Shown in pieces: positions 1-5,227 of a DNA stretch of 11,871 bases. The translations under genes and the position numbers were made by a program. The stretch spans positions 1 to 11,871 of the forward strand of contig CANGEZ010000041.1 of assembly GCA_947452875.1 (NCBI GenBank), given 5' to 3'. The DNA is from Chitinophagaceae bacterium (GTDB lineage: Bacteria > Bacteroidota > Bacteroidia > Chitinophagales > Chitinophagaceae). The notes beneath the pieces are model-generated. The model saw only the letters and a list, made by a program, of their open reading frames with translations. It had not been told where the DNA came from and searched no databases. The number at the start of each line of letters is the position of its first letter. Position 1 is the first letter of the stretch.

Positions 1-225
1 CCATTCGTCAATCAGACGTGGTGTGTCGCCCAATAATAGCCTTTTCGGTGCTGTATTGATTAGTGCTTCTACTTGTTCGTCTCTATCAACACTCAACACA
101 CTTTTGGCTAATTGCTTTGCTGACTCAGTTTTACCGCAGGCCTTGGCGCCTTTTATTAGCACTCCACCAGAAGCATTAAGTTTGCGTTTTAATTCCTTGT
201 CTGAAATACGTTCTTTGTAAATCAT
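1..225 (-). CDS. AAA_14/DUF4143-type ATPase, N-terminal 75 codons only (runs off the window)
   Basis: This is the start of a minus-strand gene whose remainder lies left of the window. The 75 visible codons begin MIYKERISDKELKRKL and contain a Walker A motif (GAKACGKT, residues 26-33) and the beginning of a Walker B-like LIDEW stretch (71-75). It is almost identical in protein to the N-terminus of the complete ATPase at 597-1850, so it should be the same family: a P-loop ATPase followed by a winged helix and a DUF4143 nuclease-like domain. The start is fixed by the shared MIYKER sequence and by the upstream box array that both copies carry at the same distance. The last about 120 bases nearest the start codon match the paralogue almost perfectly while the rest is much more diverged. 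The cellular role of the family is not known. Whether the copy is intact cannot be judged here. Confidence 0.85.
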   Translation of the reverse strand, partial: MIYKERISDKELKRKLNASGGVLIKGAKACGKTESAKQLAKSVLSVDRDEQVEALINTAPKRLLLGDTPRLIDEW

Positions 226-235
226 GAGTTTTAAG

Positions 236-310
236 TGTAAATATAGCTTTTTTTTACAAAAATAAAGATATTTACTTTACAAATTTAAGCATTTTTGGTT
301 TACAAAATAA
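236..310 (-). promoter_or_regulatory. Iteron-like operator and promoter region of the partial ATPase gene
   Basis: Three direct TTTACAAA boxes start at 253, 276 and 299, exactly 23 bp apart, and an inverted TGTAAA box starts at 236, 17 bp before the first. Read on the minus strand each direct box is TTTGTAAA. The box at 253 forms the end of a perfect Bacteroidota -7 element (TATTTTTG, 257-264) and the box at 299 a near match (TTATTTTG, 303-310). The same geometry recurs at 1856-1935 before the second ATPase. I infer a regulator-binding array overlapping the promoter; which protein binds is unknown. Confidence 0.55.
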
Positions 311-413
311 AGATTGCGCCGGTGTATTTTAAACAGCATTAAAAACTAAATTGATAAATTTCAATTAAAGAAGATTGTTAAATCTGCTAACTATATTATC
401 ATTTGAAACAGGT

Positions 414-458
414 ATAAATTATCAAAACTTGCATTTTTTGCAAGTTTTGATAATTTAT
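414..458. repeat. Perfect 20-bp AT-rich inverted repeat (loop of 5)
   Basis: Arms 414-433 and 439-458 are perfectly complementary, with a TTTTT loop. The core of each arm is TTATCAAAACTTGCA or its complement. A degenerate version occurs at 2043-2081, displaced by 1626 bp, so it belongs to the tandem duplication. No T-run follows on either side, so it is not a convincing intrinsic terminator. A cruciform or protein-binding palindrome is equally possible. Confidence 0.7.
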
Positions 459-484
459 GAGAGTCACAATACTGTTGTAAAAAG

Positions 485-532
485 TATCAAATCCATCACC
501 ACCCGGTTAGATAATTGTCCTCCTAAGAGTAC
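485..532 (+). repeat. Dispersed intergenic repeat, copy C1
   Basis: This is the first of four same-orientation copies of a repeat whose most conserved part is CGGTTAGATA(A/T)TTGTCC followed by TCCTAAGAGTAC. C1 shares its upstream flank (from about 414) with C2 but diverges from it right after position 532. It lies between the two ATPase genes. The stretch from 226 to 596 otherwise holds only the operator boxes, the AT-rich palindrome and the terminator-like hairpins described separately; no convincing gene was seen there. Confidence 0.85.
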
Positions 533-534
533 TA

Positions 535-584
535 TGTTGTTTTATAATACAACAGATAAGCCGACCAATTGGTCGGCTTTGTTA
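535..584 (+). terminator. Two consecutive hairpins, the second a strong intrinsic terminator
   Basis: A small hairpin TGTTGT/ACAACA (535-540 with 549-554) is followed by a perfect palindrome with arms AAGCCGACC (558-566) and GGTCGGCTT (571-579) around an AATT loop, then TTTGTTATT on the plus strand. It would end a plus-strand transcript passing through C1. It also sits just past the stop of the minus-strand ATPase at 597, so it may serve that gene too, although the T-run is poorer in that direction. Confidence 0.65.
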
Positions 585-596
585 TTAATTTGAGGT

Positions 597-1850
597 TTAA
601 ATTCCTAGCGATGCCAAAGAAATTACATTTATACCATCTTGTCGGGTGTAACTAATTCCTGTTCCTGTTATAATGTTGAGTGATTTAGGCTGCTTTATTT
701 TTTTTGTATCTAAAATCGAAACAAATTTATTGAGTGTTGCGGCTGCTTCATCAACTTGTCCAGTGCCCAATTTAATTTCAAATGCACACCAGTCGCCATT
801 ATACTTTTGAACGATGGCGTCAACTTCCAAACCACTTGAATCGCGGTAATGATATACGTTGGCGTCATTGGCTTGACCATAAACACGCAGTTCATGTGTG
901 ACCAGTGATTCAAATAAGAATCCTGTAAATTTCAAATCATTTAAAAGTGAGTTCTCATCAGCACCCAATGCGGCAACAGCCAAAGAAACATCCGTAAAAT
1001 GACGCTTTGGAGATTTGCGCAAAGCATAAGATGAACGAATATGGGTGTTCCATGCGGGTTGGTCTTCAATAATCATCAAACGGTTAAGCGCATCCAGATA
1101 ATCGTAGACAGTTGGGCGGGTGACGCCCACATTTTCCTTCTCACGAATGTCACTTTCCAAAGCAGAAATATCAACCAATGTTGAGGTGTTTCTAGCAAGA
1201 GAACGCAATAAACATCTGACTTTTACTGGATCACGTTTTACATCAGAAACTCTGCTCATGTCTACTTCGGCAAGCAATTCTACATAAGCACGATTAAGGT
1301 CTGCGGCTTGAACAGCATTTTTATTTAAGAGCGTGGGGAAGCCACCGATAATGATTTTGTTTGTGATAAACTCTAGATCTGTAGGGTTATCGTAAACTTC
1401 AATTTTTTCGCCCTCGAAAAGTTTTGCCAAACTTATTTTTCCGCTTGAAAAACCCAGTTCTTGCCAGGACATAGTACGCATTTCCACAATGGTAAATCTT
1501 CCAGCGCCGGAGTGCATTTTTACAGACTCTTCAGGGTTTGCTGATCCAGTAAGTATGAATTGTGCATTTTTTTGGCGGTCGTCTATCTCGTGACGAATGT
1601 AATCCCAAAGTTTAGGTTGGGCTTGCCATTCGTCTATGAGTCGAGGATTATCTCCAAGTAACAATCTTTTTGGAGCAGTATTTATTAACGCTTCTACTTG
1701 TTCATCTCTGTCAACACTTAAAACGCTTTTAGCTAATTGCTTTGCTGACTCAGTTTTACCGCAGGCCTTGGCGCCTTTTATTAGCACTCCACCAGAAGCA
1801 TTAAGTTTACGTTTTAATTCCTTGTCTGAAATACGTTCCTTGTAAATCAT
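597..1850 (-). CDS. ATP-binding protein with AAA_14 and DUF4143 domains
   Basis: A complete 417-aa P-loop ATPase. Visible in order: Walker A GAKACGKT (26-33), Walker B-like LIDEWQ (71-76), a sensor-like FILTGSANP (98-106), the conserved GRFTIVEMRTMSWQELGF stretch (about 117-134) typical of AAA_14 proteins, a probable winged helix (about 205-265, with RPTVYDYLDALNRLMII), and a C-terminal DUF4143 region with FE (313-314), EVDAIV (342-347) and FEIKLG (357-362). That last pattern is the PD-(D/E)XK nuclease-like signature of DUF4143. Length is normal for the family. The proteins are common, often multi-copy, in Bacteroidota and archaea, and their job is not established. Its neighbours here are toxin-antitoxin modules, which suggests a selfish or defensive role, but that is inference. 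It is the downstream partner of a tandem duplication with the gene at 1-225. Confidence 0.93.
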   Translation of the reverse strand: MIYKERISDKELKRKLNASGGVLIKGAKACGKTESAKQLAKSVLSVDRDEQVEALINTAPKRLLLGDNPRLIDEWQAQPKLWDYIRHEIDDRQKNAQFILTGSANPEESVKMHSGAGRFTIVEMRTMSWQELGFSSGKISLAKLFEGEKIEVYDNPTDLEFITNKIIIGGFPTLLNKNAVQAADLNRAYVELLAEVDMSRVSDVKRDPVKVRCLLRSLARNTSTLVDISALESDIREKENVGVTRPTVYDYLDALNRLMIIEDQPAWNTHIRSSYALRKSPKRHFTDVSLAVAALGADENSLLNDLKFTGFLFESLVTHELRVYGQANDANVYHYRDSSGLEVDAIVQKYNGDWCAFEIKLGTGQVDEAAATLNKFVSILDTKKIKQPKSLNIITGTGISYTRQDGINVISLASLGI

Positions 1851-1855
1851 TGATT

Positions 1856-1935
1856 TTTATTGTAAAAATAACTATGTTTTACAATAAAAAGGTAATTTGG
1901 TTTACATATTTTAATACTATTGGTTTACAAAATTA
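1856..1935 (-). promoter_or_regulatory. Iteron-like operator and promoter region of the complete ATPase gene
   Basis: Direct boxes TTTACAAT (1878), TTTACATA (1901) and TTTACAAA (1924) are exactly 23 bp apart, and an inverted TGTAAA begins at 1861, again 17 bp before the first. Here the inverted pair grows into a perfect 12-bp palindrome (TTTATTGTAAAA at 1856-1867 with its complement at 1877-1888). The box at 1924 overlaps a perfect minus-strand -7 element TAATTTTG (1928-1935), 78 bp upstream of the start codon. The downstream boxes would lie in the early transcribed region, a position suited to repression. Confidence 0.55.
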
Positions 1936-2042
1936 TAGATTTCGCCAATTTATTATAGAAGGCAGTAAAAGATAAATTGAGATATTTAGATTAAACAATA
2001 TCATTAAATTCACGAGATTTTTTATCATTAGAAACAGTTATT

Positions 2043-2081
2043 AATTATCAAAACATACATTTTTTACAAGTTTTGATAATT
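2043..2081. repeat. Degenerate copy of the AT-rich inverted repeat
   Basis: Arms AATTATCAAAAC (2043-2054) and GTTTTGATAATT (2070-2081) still pair over 12 bp, while the inner part has mismatches compared with the perfect palindrome at 414-458. The 1626-bp displacement matches the tandem duplication. Confidence 0.6.
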
Positions 2082-2110
2082 TAGGAGAGTCATAATCCTG
2101 TTGTAAGAAG

Positions 2111-2250
2111 TATCAAGTCTATCATCACCCGGTTAGATATTTGTCCTCCTAAGAGTACAATTAAAAGTTCAAAAGGTTGAATGGGTTTAACAAGCTCAAC
2201 AGGTTGGATGAAAGAAGTGAATGCCTCAGAAGAAATTCTGGGGCATTTTT
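2111..2250 (+). repeat. Dispersed intergenic repeat, copy C2 (long form)
   Basis: Core at 2111-2158, then a long 3' extension shared with C3. The extension includes two related stretches, GTTCAAAAGGTTGAAT and GCTCAACAGGTTGGAT, followed by the terminator hairpin at 2220-2250. It lies between the ATPase gene and mntA. The gene-free stretch from 1851 to 2318 holds the operator array, the degenerate palindrome and this repeat; no further gene was seen. Confidence 0.85.
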
Positions 2251-2251
2251 A
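2220..2251 (+). terminator. Intrinsic terminator ending repeat C2
   Basis: Arms AATGCCTCAGAA (2220-2231) and TTCTGGGGCATT (2236-2247) form a 12-bp stem with one G-T wobble and a GAAA loop, followed by T-rich sequence. The hairpin is preserved in C3, including the loop. No gene precedes it on the plus strand, so what it terminates is open; it may end a short RNA read from the repeat. Confidence 0.7.
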
Positions 2252-2318
2252 TTATTTTGATATTAATCACAGTTTAGCAAGTTTTACTTATTTGGATAAT
2301 TCCGTATATTCGCTACAC

Positions 2319-2609
2319 ATGTCTGAACTATTGATCATAAAACAAATTTTAGAAAATCTCAAACCTGAATTGAGCGAAAGATTCCATGTTAGTTCCATTG
2401 GGATTTTTGGTTCCGTTGCCAGAAATGAAATGAGGAATGATAGTGATGTAGATATAATTGTGGATTTTGATCAGCCTATAGGTATTGGTTTTATTGATTT
2501 AGCTAATTTTTTAGAAAAACAAGTCAATCGTTCGGTAGATCTGGTGTCCAAAAATGGCGTCAAGCAACCCTATTTTGCAGCTATCGAAAAGGAGATTATT
2601 TATGTATAA
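2319..2609 (+). CDS. mntA: MntA-type antitoxin, minimal nucleotidyltransferase
   Basis: A 96-aa minimal nucleotidyltransferase. The active-site signature GSVARNEMRNDSDVDIIVDF spans residues 31-50 (GS at 31-32, catalytic acids D43 and D45) with a third acid probably at D74 in RSVDLV. In characterised MntA/HepT pairs this enzyme transfers AMP groups from ATP to the HEPN toxin and so inactivates it; the order and overlap here fit that pairing. The frame stays open upstream to 2181, but that extension runs through repeat C2 and its terminator, and family members start near the MSELLIIK sequence, so ATG 2319 is preferred. Its last 8 bases overlap hepT, implying translational coupling. No perfect promoter box was found between the C2 terminator and the start. 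Confidence 0.9.
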   Translation: MSELLIIKQILENLKPELSERFHVSSIGIFGSVARNEMRNDSDVDIIVDFDQPIGIGFIDLANFLEKQVNRSVDLVSKNGVKQPYFAAIEKEIIYV

Positions 2610-2931
2610 AAGAAGCTCAGAACTGCTTGTTTCAGATATCTTGGATAGTTGTCAAAAAATCCTGCTGTACACTACTGATATGAGTTTTGATGATTTCTCT
2701 CACGACGCAAAGACTATTGATGCGGTCATTCGGAATTTTGAAATAATTGGGGAAGCAGCTAACAGGCTTTCGGATGAGTTTAAGGATACTCATCCAGAAA
2801 TTGATTGGCATAGAATGCGAGGATTTCGAAATAGAATTGTCCATGATTATATGGGTATAGATTATGCTATTGTTTGGGAGATTCGTACAAATTATCTTGA
2901 TGGTTTGATTGCAACTTTAAAAAAAATGTAG
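2602..2931 (+). CDS. hepT: HepT-type HEPN toxin (RNase)
   Basis: A 109-aa all-helical HEPN protein. The diagnostic RX4HXY motif is RNRIVHDY at residues 76-83, with R76 and H81 as the expected ribonuclease residues and Y83 as the residue that MntA proteins adenylylate in studied systems. The preceding HRMRGF and the earlier NFEIIGEAANRLS (45-57) are also typical of this family. The start ATG 2602 overlaps the mntA stop by 8 bases and has a GGAG motif 7 bases upstream, unusual in this window and consistent with tight coupling of antitoxin and toxin. An upstream start at 2554 lies inside mntA and adds residues not typical of the family. All key residues are present, so the module looks functional. 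Confidence 0.92.
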   Translation: MYKRSSELLVSDILDSCQKILLYTTDMSFDDFSHDAKTIDAVIRNFEIIGEAANRLSDEFKDTHPEIDWHRMRGFRNRIVHDYMGIDYAIVWEIRTNYLDGLIATLKKM

Positions 2932-2969
2932 TCAAGTCAATACTCATTCAATACTCACTAGTTCCCAAA

Positions 2970-3106
2970 AATCCATCATCACTCGGTTAGATAATTGTCC
3001 TTCTAAGAGTACGATCAAAAGTTCAATAGGTTGAATAGGTTTAATAAGTTCAACAGGTTGGATTAAAGAAGTAGATGCCTCAGAAGAAATTCTGGGGCAT
3101 TTTTTA
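2970..3106 (+). repeat. Dispersed intergenic repeat, copy C3 (long form)
   Basis: Core at 2970-3012 and the same long extension as C2, ending in the same hairpin. It starts about 40 bases after the hepT stop and ends about 50 bases before higB, so it fills the junction between the two toxin modules. In the core the CCTCCT of the other copies is CCTTCT. The extension is largely alignable base for base with C2. Confidence 0.85.
3075..3106 (+). terminator. Intrinsic terminator after mntA-hepT
   Basis: Arms ATGCCTCAGAA (3075-3085) and TTCTGGGGCAT (3090-3100) around a GAAA loop, followed by a run of six T. It is the C3 counterpart of the hairpin at 2220-2247 and is well placed to end the mntA-hepT transcript. 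Confidence 0.75.
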
Positions 3107-3122
3107 TTTACAGAAGAATACT

Positions 3123-3130
3123 TATCTTTG
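3123..3130 (+). promoter_or_regulatory. -7 promoter box for higBA
   Basis: TATCTTTG is a perfect match to the Bacteroidota TAnnTTTG element. It lies 25 bp upstream of the higB start and just past the C3 terminator. The -33 region is T-rich but lacks a clear TTG. Confidence 0.5.
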
Positions 3131-3154
3131 GCGTTAGTAACTTAATTGGTAACT

Positions 3155-3436
3155 ATGATTGTATCATTTGGAGATAAGGATACTCAAAAAATTTGGGAAG
3201 GGGTTCGGGTAAAATCGCTTTCAACTGAAATTCAAGAAATAGCAAGACGAAAACTGAGAATGTTAAATAACTCTTTTGATATTAATGATTTGATGATTCC
3301 TCCTTCCAACCGTTTGGAAAAGTTGAAAGGCGATTTGAAAAATTATTATTCCATAAGAATTAATAATCAATGGAGAGTTATTTTTAAATGGAATAATGGC
3401 AATGCTTCTGAAGTGTCAATTATTGATTACCATTAA
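3155..3436 (+). CDS. higB: HigB-type toxin (RelE superfamily, plasmid maintenance killer protein)
   Basis: A 93-aa RelE-fold toxin. The sequence follows the HigB pattern throughout: MIVSFGDKDTQKIWEG at the start, RKLRMLN in the middle, then PPSNRLEKLKGD (49-60), YYSIRINNQWRVIF (64-77) and a terminal IIDYH (89-93). HigB toxins are ribosome-dependent mRNA endonucleases. ATG 3155 is preferred because the family typically begins M-I-x-S-F; a TTG three codons upstream is also in frame. It is followed after 10 bases by the HTH antitoxin gene, the usual toxin-first order of higBA. No residue loss or frameshift is visible. Confidence 0.93.
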   Translation: MIVSFGDKDTQKIWEGVRVKSLSTEIQEIARRKLRMLNNSFDINDLMIPPSNRLEKLKGDLKNYYSIRINNQWRVIFKWNNGNASEVSIIDYH

Positions 3437-3446
3437 AATATTTTTT

Positions 3447-3746
3447 ATGCAACAGTTAAAAAACATACATCCCGGAGAAATTCTTATGGAAGAATTTTTA
3501 ATTCCTTTGGAAATATCTGCTTACAGGCTCTCAAAGGATATTGGCATACCTCAAACCAGGATTTCTGAAATTCTTAAATGCAGAAGAAGTATTACAGCTG
3601 ATACAGCATTGAGGTTGTCAAAATACTTTGGCAATAGTCCGAAATTTTGGCTTGGGCTACAAGATGACTTTGATATTGAGGAACAACAAAAACAAAAAAG
3701 CACAGATTTTAAGAATATAAAGCAGTATAATAGTAAAGCTGCATAA
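3447..3746 (+). CDS. higA: HigA-type antitoxin, XRE-family HTH
   Basis: A 99-aa HigA/VapI-type antitoxin. It opens with the typical IHPGEILMEEFL (7-18), followed by a helix-turn-helix (about 24-60: SAYRLSKDIGIPQTRISEILKCRRSITADTALRLSKYFG) and NSPKFWLGLQ (63-72), which family members share. It should bind and neutralise HigB and repress the operon through the HTH. The start ATG 3447 matches the family; the frame extends upstream into higB but those residues are not family-like. The C-terminus is Lys/Gln/Ser-rich and probably unstructured. Confidence 0.93.
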   Translation: MQQLKNIHPGEILMEEFLIPLEISAYRLSKDIGIPQTRISEILKCRRSITADTALRLSKYFGNSPKFWLGLQDDFDIEEQQKQKSTDFKNIKQYNSKAA

Positions 3747-3768
3747 AGAATTACAATCTAAAAATATT

Positions 3769-3816
3769 CATCAAATCCATCACCATCCGGTTAGATATTT
3801 GTCCTCCTAAGAGTAC
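3769..3816 (+). repeat. Dispersed intergenic repeat, copy C4 (core only)
   Basis: The core alone, starting 22 bases after the higA stop. The GTTCAA-rich extension and terminator seen in C2/C3 are absent; after the core comes a short AGAGCGAGAATGAAAGCGAG-like purine stretch and then AT-rich sequence without a clear gene. It marks the right border of the cassette region. Confidence 0.8.
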
Positions 3817-3952
3817 TATAATTAAGAGCGAGAATGAAAGCGAGAGCGATTATGAAGTTCAAGTTGATTTTTGATTTATTCTAATTCATCTTTTACTTAA
3901 TTTTAAATATGTTTACAACAAAAAAAATCGTGAATTCGTTGCTAACACCAAA

Positions 3953-5101
3953 TCATTTCCAAATCACATCCAAACCTGTATAACCCATAATTCGGAAGTT
4001 GTTGGTGGGTTTGTTTTCTATTTTATAAATTCCAGTTTTGAGATAGATCGCAATGGTGCCGCCAGCTCCTGATCCAAATGCTACTTGCACACCCGGTTCA
4101 AATATTTTTATCATGGCAATATCTGAGAGTGAAATTTCTAAAGCTAGCTCTGGATCTACTTTGATTTCATCGATATAAATTTCAGTACTGTGTTTTCGCC
4201 ATTTCAATTCATCTGTGCCCTCTTCATTGGTTTTTATAGAAAGTCCGGCGACTCTGCCAGTTAGGAAATTAAATAAATTACCAGCGCGAGCAATTTCATC
4301 CGACTCCAAACCATCAATTACAGTACCATCAATCCCGGAAAACATGCCTGAAACATTGTCTTTTTGGAAATCATCAACCAGTTTTTTTGATTTAGCTTTT
4401 ATGACAACTTCTTGCATCATCGTATTATAGCGTCGATCTTTTTCTGAAAAAACATAGTGTTCAGCAATTTTGTTGGCCCTTGTTACGGTGTCCTTATTGT
4501 CATAAATACTGATAAAATTAGTCAAGCTATCTGCTGCATAATACATTGAATCCAAATCATTAATCAATTGAATCTCTAAGTTTATCCCTTTATGATTAGG
4601 TCTTGAAAAAATTAAATTTGCAGAATCCTGAAAAAGCATGCAATCGCTGATGAAAAATTTGTCATTATCCAATGGCAAACTTCCTGTTACTATGTCTTTA
4701 TTTTTTGATAGTAAAACGTAATTGATTTGAGTCTCTTTCTTAAATGCATTTAATACTTCACCTTTAATCCTGAAAAAATTCTTTTGTAATAAAAAATTCA
4801 CTGCATATTCCCCAGGTGTAATTGTCGAATCTATAACTAATCTGGCAGAAGAATATCCATTGATAATTGGGTATTTATAATGCCATTTTCTGCCGCTTGA
4901 AATGTTTTCAATCCATAAATGTAGAGAAGCCGTTTTTATTGTCCTGAAACTATCTGAAAGTTTGATTTCAAAACTTAAAGTATCACCTCTTTTGAATTCA
5001 GTTTTGTTTAAAATTGCATTCATTTTTGTTTGACTTTTTGTTTTCAATCCGACAAACAAAAAACAAAAGCTCAATCCAATTGCTATTAAAATTTTATTCA
5101 T
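3953..5101 (-). CDS. Secreted protein with macroglobulin-like and TonB plug-like domains, no barrel
   Basis: A 382-aa protein with an N-terminal signal peptide (hydrophobic core about 4-18, likely cut near residue 24 after TKSQ). Residues about 28-115 look like a beta-sandwich of the macroglobulin (MG2) type: FKRGDTLSFEIKL, then TPGEYAVNFLLQ. Residues about 229-357 resemble a TonB receptor plug: MQEVVIKAKSKK, FLTGRVAGLSIK (279-290), IYIDEIKVD (308-316), ISLSDIAMIKIFEP (323-336) and GSGAGGTIAIYLKTG (343-357). No transmembrane barrel follows. Stand-alone MG/plug proteins of this kind occur in Bacteroidota, usually annotated only by domain. I infer a periplasmic or outer-membrane-associated role; no substrate can be proposed. 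It appears monocistronic, separated from the dipeptidase gene by a hairpin. Confidence 0.8.
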   Translation of the reverse strand: MNKILIAIGLSFCFLFVGLKTKSQTKMNAILNKTEFKRGDTLSFEIKLSDSFRTIKTASLHLWIENISSGRKWHYKYPIINGYSSARLVIDSTITPGEYAVNFLLQKNFFRIKGEVLNAFKKETQINYVLLSKNKDIVTGSLPLDNDKFFISDCMLFQDSANLIFSRPNHKGINLEIQLINDLDSMYYAADSLTNFISIYDNKDTVTRANKIAEHYVFSEKDRRYNTMMQEVVIKAKSKKLVDDFQKDNVSGMFSGIDGTVIDGLESDEIARAGNLFNFLTGRVAGLSIKTNEEGTDELKWRKHSTEIYIDEIKVDPELALEISLSDIAMIKIFEPGVQVAFGSGAGGTIAIYLKTGIYKIENKPTNNFRIMGYTGLDVIWK

Positions 5102-5174
5102 GTCGCGAAATTATTTTAAACAAATGTTAAAGCTTGTATAAAGTATGAGGTTTAAAGAGCTTTCATAAAAAAAA

Positions 5175-5209
5175 ATCAAAAAAAAACGCCTCAATTTGAG
5201 ACGCTTTTT
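5175..5209. terminator. Bidirectional terminator-like hairpin after the dipeptidase gene
   Basis: A short hairpin (CGCCTC at 5187-5192 with GAGACG at 5198-5203, loop AATTT, one internal C/A mismatch) is flanked by a long A-run on the left and TTTTT on the right. Read on the minus strand it is followed by nine T, which suits termination of the dipeptidase transcript whose stop is at 5228. Confidence 0.6.
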
Positions 5210-5227
5210 AATATCAAGCGGATTGAT

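Noticed and set aside
236..306. Plasmid-type replication origin iterons (23-bp spacing).
   Set aside because: No replication initiator gene is present, the conserved core is only about 6-8 bp, and the array is tied to the ATPase promoters in both copies.
375..593. Plus-strand 72-codon frame between the two ATPase genes.
   Set aside because: It runs through the AT-rich palindrome, the repeat core and the terminator hairpins; the corresponding frame is not preserved in the duplicate unit.
504..2180. Integron attC sites: the repeat contains GTTAGAT (fits GTTRRRY) and C2 also has GTTTAAC (fits RYYYAAC).
   Set aside because: The two motifs occur in the wrong order for attC on either strand, C3 lacks the second motif, C1 and C4 lack the extension, and no integrase gene is in the window.
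2111..2180. tRNA or tRNA remnant: GGTTAGA resembles a D-loop, TGTCCTCCTAAGA an Arg-CCT anticodon arm, and GTTCAA a T-loop.
   Set aside because: There is no acceptor stem, the anticodon stem does not pair properly, and C1 and C4 lose the T-arm-like part. A distant tRNA origin cannot be excluded but is not supported.
2083..2250. A minus-strand open frame of about 50 codons through C2 and C3 reading ...VLLGGQ(I/L)SNRVM(I/M)D...
   Set aside because: No start codon or leader, a different end in each copy, several amino-acid-changing differences, and full overlap with a structured repeat and terminator.
2181..2318. N-terminal extension of mntA from an ATG at 2181.
   Set aside because: The 46 extra codons translate the C2 extension and its terminator, and the family begins at the internal ATG 2319.
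485..3816. CRISPR array.
   Set aside because: Only four repeat copies, with whole genes rather than short unique spacers between them, and no cas genes.
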